Below are positions 18,862 through 28,854 of a DNA stretch of 64,000 nucleotides, piece by piece. The position numbers and the translations under genes were made by a program. Location of the stretch: NCBI RefSeq assembly GCF_024129865.1, contig NZ_JAMYFE010000069.1, positions 62,001 through 126,000 on the forward strand, given 5' to 3'. Each line of letters begins with the position of its first letter. Position 1 is the first letter of the stretch. The notes below the pieces were generated by a model. It was not told where the DNA came from, did not search any database, and worked only from the letters and a program-made list of their open reading frames with translations. Source of the stretch: Stieleria tagensis (GTDB lineage Bacteria > Planctomycetota > Planctomycetia > Pirellulales > Pirellulaceae).

Positions 18862-20272
18862 GCAAAACTCTCCCTGAAGTGATTCGGTGTGGTCGCTCTT
18901 CTCGATCCAGCAGAGCGGTTTGTGTCGGCAGTCCCATCGCATGCAGGATAGTGGTGGCAAAATCTTGTGGTGTGACTGGATCCGACGCGGGGTAGGCAGC
19001 ATGTTTGTCACTTGATCCATAAACCATGCCGGGCCGGATCCCGCCGCCCGCTAAGATCCCGCTGTAACAGAACGGCCAATGTTCTCGCCCGGCATTGTTC
19101 GCGGTAATCTGTGGCTTGCGGCCGAACTCACCGACCCAGGCAACAATGGTCTCGTCCAACAAACCGCGATCTTCTAGATCCGTCAAAAGTGCCGACAATG
19201 CTCTGTCGGCCGGCGGAATCAAGTCGTTCTTCAAACGATTGAAATTGTCTCCATGCGTGTCCCAGAAATTCTTTCCGTCGTTGTGCCAATTCACTGAGAT
19301 CAACGGCACTCCATGCTCGACCAATCGCCGAGCCATCAAGACACATTGACCGTGAACGTTGCGACCGTAACGTTCGCGTGTCGCATCGCTTTCTTGAGTT
19401 AAATCAAACGCCGACCGCACGTTGCCCGATCCGATCATCTCCATCGCCCGCGATTGGTGGTTCCCGTAAGATGCCGCGCCGAGCGAGCGATGTAACGCCG
19501 CACGCTGGGCATCCAGCGTTTTCAACAGTTCCACTCGCGATTCCAATCGGCCGATACCAATGTCAGCTGGCAGGGAAAGTCCTTGCGGGTGCCAGTTTGG
19601 ATCATTCAGATCGCCGTCGAGCAACATGCCGTCGTAGGCGGATCCCAGCCAGCCACCGTGCTGTCCGGGAGCTTCACCACCTGGTGCGGCAGGATGAAAC
19701 GCTTTCCAGGGCATCGCAACAAAAGAGGGCAAGCCATTGGTGGTGGGGCGAAGCTTTGATACCAGTGCGCCCAAATGGGGAGAGTCCTTCGCACTTGGTG
19801 GATCGGCATCGCTCTTGAGCACCGGCGCGAGCTGGCCAGTGAGAGTCGCATGACCACTCGATAAATGAGCGGGATCGTCGTGCGTCAGAGAGCGAATGAT
19901 CGCTAGCTTGTCTGTGATCGATGCGAGCCCAGTGAAGTGCTCGCAGATGTGAGTGCCGGGAACCTTGGTTGAGATCGGATTGAAATTGCCGCGAACCTCC
20001 GTCGCCGCATCGGGTTTCATGTCGAACGTATCAAGCTGGCTGGGACCGCCCCACATGAATAAAAAAATGCATGCCTTGGCACGCTTCTTGGGCAAGCTCT
20101 GTCCGTTTTCTCGTGCGAGTTCTTGTGCGACGGCCAATCGCGATTGGAGATCACCCCAGCCAAGCCCGAGCGCCGAAAGGGAGCCCGCCTGCAACACTTG
20201 CCGGCGGCTCATGCGACTGGATCGTCGAAATTCGCGGCAGCCCGATGGCTTGCTCGTATCACGAACTGGCAT
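18845..20272 (-). CDS. DUF1501 family protein (third of three in the operon)
   Basis: The 475-residue protein has a Tat-like start (MSRRQVLQAGSLSALGLGWG). Family landmarks are FMWGGPSQLDTFDMKPDAA, IRSLTHDDPAHLSSGHATL, and at the C-terminus VAWVGEFGRKPQI, NAGREHWPFCYSGILAGGG and the QDFATTILHAMGLP segment. It is close in layout to the two DUF1501 proteins encoded just upstream and overlaps the start of the 1,560-residue protein by 17 bases. The gap to the previous DUF1501 gene is 84 bases. DUF1501 proteins are exported and share a fold with sulfatases and phosphatases; no catalytic activity is established. Confidence 0.87.
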   Translation of the reverse strand: MPVRDTSKPSGCREFRRSSRMSRRQVLQAGSLSALGLGWGDLQSRLAVAQELARENGQSLPKKRAKACIFLFMWGGPSQLDTFDMKPDAATEVRGNFNPISTKVPGTHICEHFTGLASITDKLAIIRSLTHDDPAHLSSGHATLTGQLAPVLKSDADPPSAKDSPHLGALVSKLRPTTNGLPSFVAMPWKAFHPAAPGGEAPGQHGGWLGSAYDGMLLDGDLNDPNWHPQGLSLPADIGIGRLESRVELLKTLDAQRAALHRSLGAASYGNHQSRAMEMIGSGNVRSAFDLTQESDATRERYGRNVHGQCVLMARRLVEHGVPLISVNWHNDGKNFWDTHGDNFNRLKNDLIPPADRALSALLTDLEDRGLLDETIVAWVGEFGRKPQITANNAGREHWPFCYSGILAGGGIRPGMVYGSSDKHAAYPASDPVTPQDFATTILHAMGLPTQTALLDREERPHRITSGRVLHELLV

Positions 20273-20356
20273 GGTTGATTGGGTGGGATTAAACGGAGGG
20301 ACTCTAGCGGGACAGCGCCAACAAGCGTTGTTTTATTGGTATTCGACGATCGTTTG

Positions 20357-21832
20357 CTAAATCAAACCGGCGATGGGTTCGCCGTGATAAATGTGGTGAG
20401 GTCGATTTTCTGCGTCATGCCAAGCTGCGGTGGCTGGGATTCCCAGCGCGTCGTAGATGGTGGCTGCGAAATTTTCCGGCTTGACGGGTTGCTCGTCCGG
20501 ATACGCACCGTGTGCGTCGGATTTGCCAACCACGTTTCCACCGTGGATTCCTCCGCCGGCAAACAACACCGATTGGACGGCGCCCCAGTGATCGCGGCCT
20601 GGCAGTTGGTAGTGTTTCTCAAGCAGTGTGATTTGCGGTGTACGACCGAATTCTCCGGCCACCACGATCAGTGTCTCATCCAATTCGCCAGTCGAATGCA
20701 AATCGTCGAGCAATGCCGAGAGGGCTTGGTCGGTTGGCGGAAATAAGTTGTTCTTCAAGTGAGGAAACGCATTGCCGTGTGTATCCCACGTTTCATCGTT
20801 GCCTAGATTTACCTGTACCAGGCTGACTCCTGAGCCGACCAATCGCCGCGCCATCAGCAGCGACCAGCCGAACGAGTTGTGCCCGTAACGATCAAGGTGC
20901 TTTTCGTCCGCGTTCGTTACGTCCAGTGCCTGGTGCACCGAGGATTCGGTCAACAAGGATACAGCTCCCTGCCGCAGTCGATCGAAATTTTCGACTTGAG
21001 CGTACGACGCGAGATTCTCACGCTGGCGATTCAGTGATTCCAACAGCGCCAGTCGGCCGTTGATGGCCTGCATGCCGAGTCCGTCTGGCAAAGAAAGCTG
21101 AGGTGCTTGAAACAGGCGACCGTCCGGCTTGCCGCGATCTTGATGATCGAACGCGAACTTCGGAAACGCGCCATAGGAGGTGTTGTGGAACGGCGAAGCT
21201 TCGATCATCCACGGGTCATATTGTGCCCCCATCGCACCGGCATGTTGACCAGGGATCACGCGTCCGCTGCTGTGCACGAGTCGCTCGGGAAGAACGACTG
21301 CTGTCGGCAAATTGTTTTGCTGTTTCTCCCGCATCGCGTAACCGGTTACCGCAGCAATCGACGCACGATCGGATCGACTAGGATTGTTCGGACTGAATCC
21401 CGTCGGCAATTCGGAATGCCCCGTCAGCATGATGTGATGGGCGGCGGAATGTTCGTTGGAGCTGTGCGTTAGCGAACGGCACAGCGACCACAAGTTGCTT
21501 CGTTCAGCGAGTTTCGGCAAATGTTCGCAAATTTGCAGCCCGGGAGTCCTCGTCGCGCGAGGCCGGAATTCACCGCGGATGTTGTCCGGTGCATCCGGCT
21601 TCATATCGAAACTGTCGTGCTGTGACAGTCCGCCGGAAAGAAAAATGAAGATGCACGATTTGGCTTTACCACTGGGCTGACTGCCCTCCGACGCAGTCGC
21701 TTGGCGCAACCCAACCAGATGATTCATCCCGAGTCCGAGAATGCCAATCGCGCCGGCTTGCAACGCGTCACGACGCGAACACCTGGAGTGTTGCCATGCG
21801 GATCGCGATTTGTCAGCGGGCTGATCACTCAT
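20357..21832 (-). CDS. DUF1501 family protein (second of three in the operon)
   Basis: The 491-residue protein has a Tat-like start (CSRRDALQAGAIGILGLG). It carries FLSGGLSQHDSFDMKPDAP, CRSLTHSSNEHSAAHHIML, and the C-terminal VVAGEFGRTPQI, PGRDHWGAVQSVLFAGGG and PENFAATIYDALGIP landmarks. Its start codon overlaps the stop of the first DUF1501 gene by four bases, so the two are translationally coupled. The sequence is clearly paralogous to its neighbours but not a recent copy, judging from the many substitutions. Confidence 0.87.
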   Translation of the reverse strand: MSDQPADKSRSAWQHSRCSRRDALQAGAIGILGLGMNHLVGLRQATASEGSQPSGKAKSCIFIFLSGGLSQHDSFDMKPDAPDNIRGEFRPRATRTPGLQICEHLPKLAERSNLWSLCRSLTHSSNEHSAAHHIMLTGHSELPTGFSPNNPSRSDRASIAAVTGYAMREKQQNNLPTAVVLPERLVHSSGRVIPGQHAGAMGAQYDPWMIEASPFHNTSYGAFPKFAFDHQDRGKPDGRLFQAPQLSLPDGLGMQAINGRLALLESLNRQRENLASYAQVENFDRLRQGAVSLLTESSVHQALDVTNADEKHLDRYGHNSFGWSLLMARRLVGSGVSLVQVNLGNDETWDTHGNAFPHLKNNLFPPTDQALSALLDDLHSTGELDETLIVVAGEFGRTPQITLLEKHYQLPGRDHWGAVQSVLFAGGGIHGGNVVGKSDAHGAYPDEQPVKPENFAATIYDALGIPATAAWHDAENRPHHIYHGEPIAGLI

Positions 21833-23217
21833 GCCGACGCTCCCGTGTACAGATTCGAGATGACGTTGCCGTTGAGTAGACTGTGGGGACGATCGAGCGG
21901 ATCATTCAAGGTCGCACCCGAATCAACACCAAGTGCATTGAAGATCGTGCTGCAAAGATCGGCTGGTGACCACGAATTCGTCACCGGGTAAGCCGCTTGG
22001 GCGTCCGTCTGGCCGATCACTTGGCCGCCCATGATTCCTGCTCCGGCAAACAATCCGGAATAGGCGTGTGCCCAATGGTCGCGGCCAGGAATGGTTTGGC
22101 CGGGCAACGTGGTGACTTTTGGAGTCCGTCCAAATTCACCCATCACGATCAACAGTGTGTCATCCAGCAAACCGGTCCCCATTAAGTCATCCGTGAGCGC
22201 CGCCAATCCTTGATCGAGTTGTGGAAGCAGCGTGTTCTTGAGTTTTCCCCAGTTGTCGACGTGCGTGTCCCAGGTTTGCACGATCCCCATCGTTGCCTGG
22301 ACAACGGGGACGCCAGCTTCGATCATGCGTTTAGACAACAGCAATGATTGACCGAACTTGTTGCGACCATAACGATCTCGTGTTTCCTCAGACTCGCGAT
22401 TGATCTCAAACGCTTGCGTCAATTTGCCGGAAGTGAGCAAGCCAAAGGCAAGGGCTTGTTGGTCGCGGAGAGATTCTGTTTCTACACCGGTCAACCTGCT
22501 GCGACCACTGTTCATTTCATCGAGTAATTGTCGTCGCGATTGGAGTCGCCCCGTCGAGATTCCGTCTCGCATCGTGAGCGCTTGCATCCGAAAATCTTTG
22601 TCATTCGGGTCGCCATTGATTTGCCAGGGGTCATGTTTCGCGCCCAGAAAACCTGAATGCTGACCGGGCCAAGTTAATGGACCTTCGATCAAATAGTTCG
22701 GTAACGAGACACCCGTAGGCATGCCATCGCCGCGCGGGCGAATGAAATCCAAGGCTGAGGCATAATTAGGAAAATCGCTACGTGTTTCGACGCGATCTAA
22801 ATCGGATCCACCGCGTGGCAGGGGCGTGGGGCGACCCGTCAGGGCCACATGCGTCGCCAGTAAATGATTGTGTTCGCGATGCGCGAGCGTACGCACGATG
22901 GCCCATCGATCTGTCTGTTGGGCAAGTTTCGGCAAGTGCTCGCAAACCGCCACGCCGGGAATCGTGGTTGAGATTGGCGTAAACTCACCGCGAACTTCCG
23001 CCGGTGCATCTGGCTTGGGATCGAGAGTATCAAGCTGGCTTGGACCACCACTTAGCAGCACGATCAGCACCGACTTGGCTTTCCCAAAACCAACTGGCTT
23101 TGCGGACATTGGCTCACCGGCCAGCGAAATTCCTTTGGGCAGCGAGGCTCCGACGACACCCGCCGCAGCGGCGCGCAGCAAACCTCGGCGATCCAATCCA
23201 TAGAGAGGCTTAAGCAT
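21829..23217 (-). CDS. DUF1501 family protein (first of three in the operon)
   Basis: The frame extends to 23259, but the ATG at 23217 leads directly into the Tat-like signal (LDRRGLLRAAAAGVVGASLP) and is preferred; this gives about 462 residues. The landmarks are LLSGGPSQLDTLDPKPDAPA, VRTLAHREHNHLLATHVALT, VMGEFGRTPKVT and PGRDHWAHAYSGLFAGAG. It is the first gene of a five-gene operon that ends with the cytochrome c-WD40 gene. The promoter should lie in the 190 bases shared with the divergent SGNH hydrolase gene; no clear -35/-10 pair was recognised there. Confidence 0.85.
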   Translation of the reverse strand: MLKPLYGLDRRGLLRAAAAGVVGASLPKGISLAGEPMSAKPVGFGKAKSVLIVLLSGGPSQLDTLDPKPDAPAEVRGEFTPISTTIPGVAVCEHLPKLAQQTDRWAIVRTLAHREHNHLLATHVALTGRPTPLPRGGSDLDRVETRSDFPNYASALDFIRPRGDGMPTGVSLPNYLIEGPLTWPGQHSGFLGAKHDPWQINGDPNDKDFRMQALTMRDGISTGRLQSRRQLLDEMNSGRSRLTGVETESLRDQQALAFGLLTSGKLTQAFEINRESEETRDRYGRNKFGQSLLLSKRMIEAGVPVVQATMGIVQTWDTHVDNWGKLKNTLLPQLDQGLAALTDDLMGTGLLDDTLLIVMGEFGRTPKVTTLPGQTIPGRDHWAHAYSGLFAGAGIMGGQVIGQTDAQAAYPVTNSWSPADLCSTIFNALGVDSGATLNDPLDRPHSLLNGNVISNLYTGASA

Positions 23218-23405
23218 GGGCGATGACCCAGTAGGGCAGGTTTTTAGGCGGGCAGGCATTCACAGGCGGGACGCTTATTCTACACGAAACCTACACCAGT
23301 GACGTGGGCGGATACCAACCGTCTATTTTCCTGCCCTTTTTTGGCGAGTATGCTCACCTTCGACGCCGAACTGCTGACGCCATCGTCCACTCAACAACAA
23401 GCACT

Positions 23406-24734
23406 ATGAATCGACACCCACATTCCATTGGACACATCAACGTTGTGATTGGCGTTGCGTTCTCATTGCTCCTACTTCTCTTCGAAGTCCCTGCGATCTC
23501 TCAGGGCGACTATCCGCTTCGAGATGCCGTTGAATGCAACCCGCGTGGTGGCGTGCCCAATTTTTCGGCAAAGCTGCTCGAAAAAAACGATGTCAAGATC
23601 GCGTATCTTGGCGGCAGCATCACTGCAGCTCCCGGTTGGCGGGTTCAGTCGCGGCAATGGTTCCAGCTGCAGTCTCCCGATGTCACTGTCCATGAAATTC
23701 CAGCGGCCATCGGAGGCACTGGTTCCGATCTCGGAGTTTTCCGACTTCAGAACGATGTACTGCGACATCAGCCTGATCTTCTGTTTGTGGAGTTCGCGGT
23801 GAACGATGGCGGCGCGGCCCCCGCACAGATTCAAAAAGCGATGGAAGGAATTGTGCGGCAGGCGTGGCGTGCTGATTCAAGCCTTGACATCTGCTTCGTT
23901 TACACCGTCAGCGAGCCGGTGATGGGCGATTTGCGCGCAGGGAGGATGCAGCGTTCTGCGAGCGCGATGGAAGAAGTGGCCGACCATTACGGCATTCCGT
24001 CGATCCATTTTGGCGTCAAGGTTGCCGAGCTCGAAAAGGCCGGAAAGTTAGTGTTTCAAGCGGCGAAACCAGACAACATCCAGGATTTCACGCCGATGGT
24101 CTTTTCGACTGATGGGGTGCACCCTCACGTTGAAACGGGCCACCAGATTTACACTCAGGCAATCGCTCGCTCATGGCCGGCGATTCTGGATGCCAGTGGA
24201 GAACCGCAGGCCCACGAAGTACCGGAACCGTTGCGAGCGGATCACTGGGAACTGGCAAGGCAGATTGCAATTGCTCCCGATATGTTGATTGGAGATTGGC
24301 AGCGACTGCCCGCAGATCATTCCCTGGCGAAGCGATTCAGCCGCAATCTGCCAGAACTTTATCAGGCAATGGCCCCGGGAGCAGCTCTCGAATTTACATT
24401 CGAGGGCACGACCGCTGCCGTATTCGATTTAGTCGGCCCAGATGGAGGCCAGGTGTCGGTGGAGTTAGACGGTGGTGCTCCCAGAACACGCAATCGAATC
24501 GACGGGTACTGCACTTACCATCGGATCAGCAAACTGGCTGTGGCAACCGAGATGCCGAATCAACGTCACACCGTTCGTGTCATCCTGACTCCTGAACAAT
24601 TAGACAAGCGAAACATCCTGTTTGAACGCAATCGTATCGACTTTGATCAACACAGCGACAAATATACTGCACACACTTGGTACGCCGGATCGTTGCTGAT
24701 TCTGGGCCAGATGATTCCCAACGAATCAAAGTAG
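23406..24734 (+). CDS. Secreted SGNH/GDSL-type hydrolase
   Basis: The ATG at 23406 is preferred because it starts a signal peptide (MNRHPHSIGHINVVIG, then FSLLLLLFE). The mature protein shows the SGNH blocks: GGSIT with the nucleophile serine, GGTGSDLGVFR, FVEFAVNDGG with the block III asparagine, and DGVHPHVETG with the Asp-x-x-His pair. Such enzymes are esterases that act on acetyl or other acyl groups of carbohydrates. The C-terminal third is beta-rich and may be a carbohydrate-binding addition. The sulfatase gene follows on the same strand after 57 bases, so the two may act together on a sulfated, acetylated polysaccharide; that link is inference. Confidence 0.85.
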   Translation: MNRHPHSIGHINVVIGVAFSLLLLLFEVPAISQGDYPLRDAVECNPRGGVPNFSAKLLEKNDVKIAYLGGSITAAPGWRVQSRQWFQLQSPDVTVHEIPAAIGGTGSDLGVFRLQNDVLRHQPDLLFVEFAVNDGGAAPAQIQKAMEGIVRQAWRADSSLDICFVYTVSEPVMGDLRAGRMQRSASAMEEVADHYGIPSIHFGVKVAELEKAGKLVFQAAKPDNIQDFTPMVFSTDGVHPHVETGHQIYTQAIARSWPAILDASGEPQAHEVPEPLRADHWELARQIAIAPDMLIGDWQRLPADHSLAKRFSRNLPELYQAMAPGAALEFTFEGTTAAVFDLVGPDGGQVSVELDGGAPRTRNRIDGYCTYHRISKLAVATEMPNQRHTVRVILTPEQLDKRNILFERNRIDFDQHSDKYTAHTWYAGSLLILGQMIPNESK

Positions 24735-24791
24735 ATTCTTGTTTGCCTTGCGATGTGGCGATACTGCAACTCACCTTACTCGGAAGCGAAA

Positions 24792-26240
24792 ATGCACCAT
24801 TTGCTATTTTCTTCAGTTTGTTTGAGCGTGCTCAGCTGTTGCAGTGGTTTCGCCAGGGAGCCGCCCCAACCAACAAACTTTATCGTCATCTTTTGTGACA
24901 ATTTGGGCTATGGGGACATCGAGCCTTTTGGTTCGACATTGCATCGCACCCCCAATCTCAACCGGATGGCTCGAGAAGGTCGAAAGTTCACCCATTTCTA
25001 TGTGACGGCAGGCGTTTGCACTCCCTCGCGATCCTCCCTGATGACCGGGTGCTATTCGCAGCGGGTCGGCATGCACTTCAATCCGCGTGACGGTTGGGTC
25101 TTGCGCCCGCTTTCACCGTACGGTCTCAATCCGGAAGAAGTCACCATCGCGGAAGTGCTGAAACAACGCGGTTATGCCACGGGCATCGTCGGCAAGTGGC
25201 ATCTGGGCGACCAACCGCGTTTTTTACCGACGCGGCAAGGGTTCGATTGGTTCTTTGGTGTTCCCTATTCGGATGATATGACGCAGCGGGTCTGGCAAGA
25301 CGGTTCGAAGTGGCCACCGCTGCCGCTGATGGAAAACGAGTCGGTCATCGAAGCGCCGTGCAATCGCAATGCGCTGACAAAGCGATACACGCTTCGCGCG
25401 GCACAATGGATCAAAGAGCACCAGAACGTGCCGTTCTTTCTGTACTTCCCACAAGCCATGCCAGGGAGCACTCGAACGCCCTTTTCCAGTCCTGAATTTC
25501 GCGGCAAGAGTTCCAATGGACCGTGGGGCGATGCCATCGAGGAACTCGATTGGTCGACGGGATATCTGTTGGATCAACTGGTCGAACTAGGAATCGACGA
25601 GCGCACGTTGGTGATCTGGACATCCGACAATGGTGCGCCGATCATGCCGAACCTTGATGATCTTAGTCGCGGCTCGAACCGTCCCCTGCATGGACGCGGA
25701 TACACGACCGCCGAAGGTGCCTTTCGTGTTCCCACGATCGTCTGGCAACCGGGTAATGTTGCCGCAGGAACGGTTTGCGATGAACTCGCGACGACGATGG
25801 ACCTACTGCCGACATTCGCCCAGTTGGCTGGCGCTCCGCTACCCACACGCAAGATTGACGGACACGTGATCACCAGCCTGTTGTATGCACAACCGGGTCA
25901 GACTCCAGCGACTCCATATGACGCATTCTTTTACTACGATCAGCGACAGCTTCAAGCGGTTCGCAGTGGGCGCTGGAAGTTATTCCTGCCCGTGAAACCG
26001 ACCCGTCATCCGCACTTTGATGCCAATCATCCGCCGCAAGTTTTACTGTTTGATGTTGTCGAGGACATCGAATGCAAACGCAACGTTGCGGCGGATCATC
26101 CAGCGGTCGTCGCACAGTTGATGAAGTTCGCGGAGGTCGCTCGCAAGGACTTGGGCGATGGTGATGCGATTGGCGAAGGTCAGCGAGCGCCGGGAAAAGT
26201 GCCCGACGACAAAGTGCAGCCACAACTCCTTCAGCGTTGA
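24792..26240 (+). CDS. Arylsulfatase-family sulfatase
   Basis: The start at 24792 gives a signal segment (MHHLLFSSVCLSVLSCCSG), which may be a lipoprotein signal because of the VLSC motif. The N-terminal DNLGYGDIEPFG metal-site segment is present. The sulfatase signature CTPSR follows, with the cysteine that is converted to formylglycine. Further family motifs are GKWHLGD and TSDNGAP. The protein has about 482 residues, the usual size of a planctomycete sulfatase. Activity needs a formylglycine-generating enzyme, which is not in this window. The substrate is unknown, most likely a sulfated polysaccharide or glycoconjugate. It is co-directional with the SGNH hydrolase. Confidence 0.9.
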   Translation: MHHLLFSSVCLSVLSCCSGFAREPPQPTNFIVIFCDNLGYGDIEPFGSTLHRTPNLNRMAREGRKFTHFYVTAGVCTPSRSSLMTGCYSQRVGMHFNPRDGWVLRPLSPYGLNPEEVTIAEVLKQRGYATGIVGKWHLGDQPRFLPTRQGFDWFFGVPYSDDMTQRVWQDGSKWPPLPLMENESVIEAPCNRNALTKRYTLRAAQWIKEHQNVPFFLYFPQAMPGSTRTPFSSPEFRGKSSNGPWGDAIEELDWSTGYLLDQLVELGIDERTLVIWTSDNGAPIMPNLDDLSRGSNRPLHGRGYTTAEGAFRVPTIVWQPGNVAAGTVCDELATTMDLLPTFAQLAGAPLPTRKIDGHVITSLLYAQPGQTPATPYDAFFYYDQRQLQAVRSGRWKLFLPVKPTRHPHFDANHPPQVLLFDVVEDIECKRNVAADHPAVVAQLMKFAEVARKDLGDGDAIGEGQRAPGKVPDDKVQPQLLQR

Positions 26241-26281
26241 ACATCGCCGAAGTGCTGGGCAATTGTGCCGCGCAGCCCGGG

Positions 26282-27445
26282 TCAGGTTTGGGTGATTGAT
26301 TCCATTCGTACTCTCAAAGTGTCATAGCCAATTTCGCGACTATATTCGATTTCGCGTTCGACACCGGGCACCGCTTCAAGTATTTCGATTCGCGCGACTT
26401 CGTCGACCAAGGTCTGTAGAAAACTTCGCACTACCAATCGAGCGTGCGCCGCACCTTGACACAAATGCTGTCGATAACCAAACGACACATGAGGATTCGG
26501 ACGCCGATCCAAGCGAATTTCTTCGGGGTTTTCAAAAACGGTTTCATCGTGATTGGCCGACGCCCAGCACAACCCGATGCGATGATCCGGCGGTACGGTC
26601 ACACCGTGAATTTCTGCTCCCGTTGGACACACACGCCCGATTTGGGTTAGCGGCATGTAGACACGAAAAAATTCTTCACTCGCCAACACAATCCGGCGTG
26701 GATCCTCGCGAAGATATTCGAGTGCTTCGGGTTTCCAACCGAAGAAGGCGACGATGGAAGTCAATGTATGAATGATCGTGTCACGGCCCCCGGCAAACGC
26801 GAGATTTGCAAACCCCATGCATTCGTCACGCGTCAACGGACGTCCGTCAACGTCAGCAGTAACCAAAGCGCTGAAAAAATCATCACCTGGATTGGCTTGG
26901 GCCAGATCAAATCGCTCGTGCAGATATTCCTCCAGTACGTTTCCTTTCTTGAATGTGCCGCTGGTCACCTTGAAAACGTGAACGCCCCAATCCATCCAAA
27001 TACGAGCTTCGGTCGCGGGGACGTTTAGCAGATGGGTTAAAGCTTCCGATTGAATCGGCAGTGCCAAGTCAGCGGTCGCTTCCCATTCGGGGCGACCGAT
27101 CAATTCAAGTACTTTTTGTCTCGTTAGAGATTCAATCGCTGCGATGACTTCAGGCTGCTTGGCACGGCGAAAAAAGGGCTCGGTCAGGGCACGGAATTTC
27201 GTATGTTCCGGAGGGTCCGTTTCGATCGGCAACTGCCGCATCGTTCGGACCTCTTCTTCACGAGGAATCGGTACTCGAAAGGGCGCATCGGAACTGAATG
27301 TTTCCCAATCCGCCGCCGCAGATTTGACATCGGCGTGCCGCAATAGCATTGTGATCAACTCGCCATTGAAGGGGCACTGCATCACCCCGTCATTGCGTCG
27401 GGCGTTTTGAAACGGATCGACGCTCAACGTTTTGGGGACACTCAT
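26282..27445 (-). CDS. Cytochrome P450
   Basis: The 387-residue soluble protein has all the class landmarks: DPPEHTKFRALTEPFF, the I-helix motif AGGRDT (218-223), the E-x-x-R motif (E258, R261), and the haem-binding loop with Cys329 (FGYRQHLCQG). In the haem loop the second conserved glycine is replaced by arginine, which is unusual. The protein fits a bacterial class I P450 that needs a ferredoxin and reductase; no such genes are adjacent. The substrate cannot be inferred. It is convergent with the sulfatase gene and stands alone. Confidence 0.92.
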   Translation of the reverse strand: MSVPKTLSVDPFQNARRNDGVMQCPFNGELITMLLRHADVKSAAADWETFSSDAPFRVPIPREEEVRTMRQLPIETDPPEHTKFRALTEPFFRRAKQPEVIAAIESLTRQKVLELIGRPEWEATADLALPIQSEALTHLLNVPATEARIWMDWGVHVFKVTSGTFKKGNVLEEYLHERFDLAQANPGDDFFSALVTADVDGRPLTRDECMGFANLAFAGGRDTIIHTLTSIVAFFGWKPEALEYLREDPRRIVLASEEFFRVYMPLTQIGRVCPTGAEIHGVTVPPDHRIGLCWASANHDETVFENPEEIRLDRRPNPHVSFGYRQHLCQGAAHARLVVRSFLQTLVDEVARIEILEAVPGVEREIEYSREIGYDTLRVRMESITQT

Positions 27446-27689
27446 ACAGTTTCCTTCGGACGGATGCCCACCAGCGAATCGTGCTGAACAGGCGTCATGA
27501 TTTTGGAGGCAACAAAACGTCCCCGAATTCGATTGGGACTTTTTTCACTTTAACCGGTGGGCCGGTTCTCTGGGCCCGCGGTTCGCTGCGGATAGGGGGA
27601 AATGCAGTCACTGTTCGGCCGCACGCACACTGATGGCGAAAGCTAGAATGGCGTCGTCGTTTCAGTACTCCTACTCCAAAAGGCTGTTC

Positions 27690-28688
27690 ATGTCCGTTCG
27701 AATTTTCGCCGCTCTGGTTTTGGCCGTCTGTTCCATCAGTGCCCACGCGCAAGTCGCGACGGACGAGAAGGGTGATGCCGAAAAGGCTCGGGAGTTGTCA
27801 AAACGGGTGATGATTATCCAACGGCTGACCATGGACACCACGATGGCTGAACAATTGGAGCTTGCTCCAGATCAGCGGAAAAAAATGCTGATCGCCAACG
27901 AACGTTTCCAAGATGCAACCAGGGAATTGTACGGCAACCGCAGGGACAAACCATTCGACGCAGAGGCTTATAACACCTTGGCAAAAAAGTTCTTCACGGA
28001 GGCGGAAGCAGGTCTCACTGAAAGACAACGAGAGAAACTCGCGGAGCTTGAAATCAAACCACGTCAAAGTGCTGCCCCTGCTTTCTCGAGGGAAAAGATG
28101 CAGGAACATCAAAAGCTGCAATCTGTGATGCGAGAATTTCAGCGTCTTTCCTACGATCGTGAACTAGCCGAACAATTGGAGGTCACGGCTGAGCAACGTG
28201 TTGAGATTCGTGAGGCTCAACGGAAATTCATGGAAGCGCAGCGGGAACAGATGAAATCCGCTGCCGATGGTAGCGGAGGATTTGATTTAGAGCAGTACAA
28301 TCAAAAGATGGAATACCTGATGATCGAAGCCCAAGACATTCTGACGCCCGAGCAGATTGAAATCCTGTCGAAATCAGCCAAACTGAAACGGCTGAAATCG
28401 AGCTATGGAGACGAATTCGGCATGATCATCGGATTGGCGGACGACTTTGAAATGGACGAACAGGACAAAGCCAAGCTCAGGGAAAAAGTTCAAGAGGCTC
28501 GAATGGAGTACTACGACACAATCGAACAACTGAAAGTGGACACTCTGGAGAAGATCGTCAGGACGCTTCCTGCCAAACATCGAGAAGAAGCGAGGGAAGC
28601 AGCGGAGAGTTTCTTTAAAGAGGACGCAAAGCGTCGTCAACAACGAGAGCGGATCGAATCAATGCGTGCTGCCGCACCCACCAGGTAG
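27690..28688 (+). CDS. Secreted charged helical protein of unknown function
   Basis: The ATG at 27690 starts a clean signal peptide ending in an Ala-x-Ala site (MSVRIFAALVLAVCSISAHA). The mature protein of about 310 residues is almost entirely helical and strongly charged. It contains three similar segments of the type Leu-x-Glu-Arg-Gln-Arg-x-Lys: LELAPDQRKKML, LTERQREKLAELE, LEVTAEQRVEIREA and LTPEQIEILSKSA. These resemble, loosely, the LTxxQ repeats of periplasmic Spy-type chaperones, but the match is too weak for a family call. No neighbour helps with its role. Confidence 0.7.
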   Translation: MSVRIFAALVLAVCSISAHAQVATDEKGDAEKARELSKRVMIIQRLTMDTTMAEQLELAPDQRKKMLIANERFQDATRELYGNRRDKPFDAEAYNTLAKKFFTEAEAGLTERQREKLAELEIKPRQSAAPAFSREKMQEHQKLQSVMREFQRLSYDRELAEQLEVTAEQRVEIREAQRKFMEAQREQMKSAADGSGGFDLEQYNQKMEYLMIEAQDILTPEQIEILSKSAKLKRLKSSYGDEFGMIIGLADDFEMDEQDKAKLREKVQEARMEYYDTIEQLKVDTLEKIVRTLPAKHREEAREAAESFFKEDAKRRQQRERIESMRAAAPTR

Positions 28689-28854
28689 CAGCCCAGGCCA
28701 ACTCCAGGCGTTTGGCTGGTCGATGCGGTGCCGGTCAACTATTTGACGTTCCCCAAGTGAGCCGGCCATGAGCAGACTTGAAGTCGTAAAAGACGATTTA
28801 CTTGATCAGGACGTGGACGGATCGTCATTGTTCAATTCGAATAACATCTCAGCA

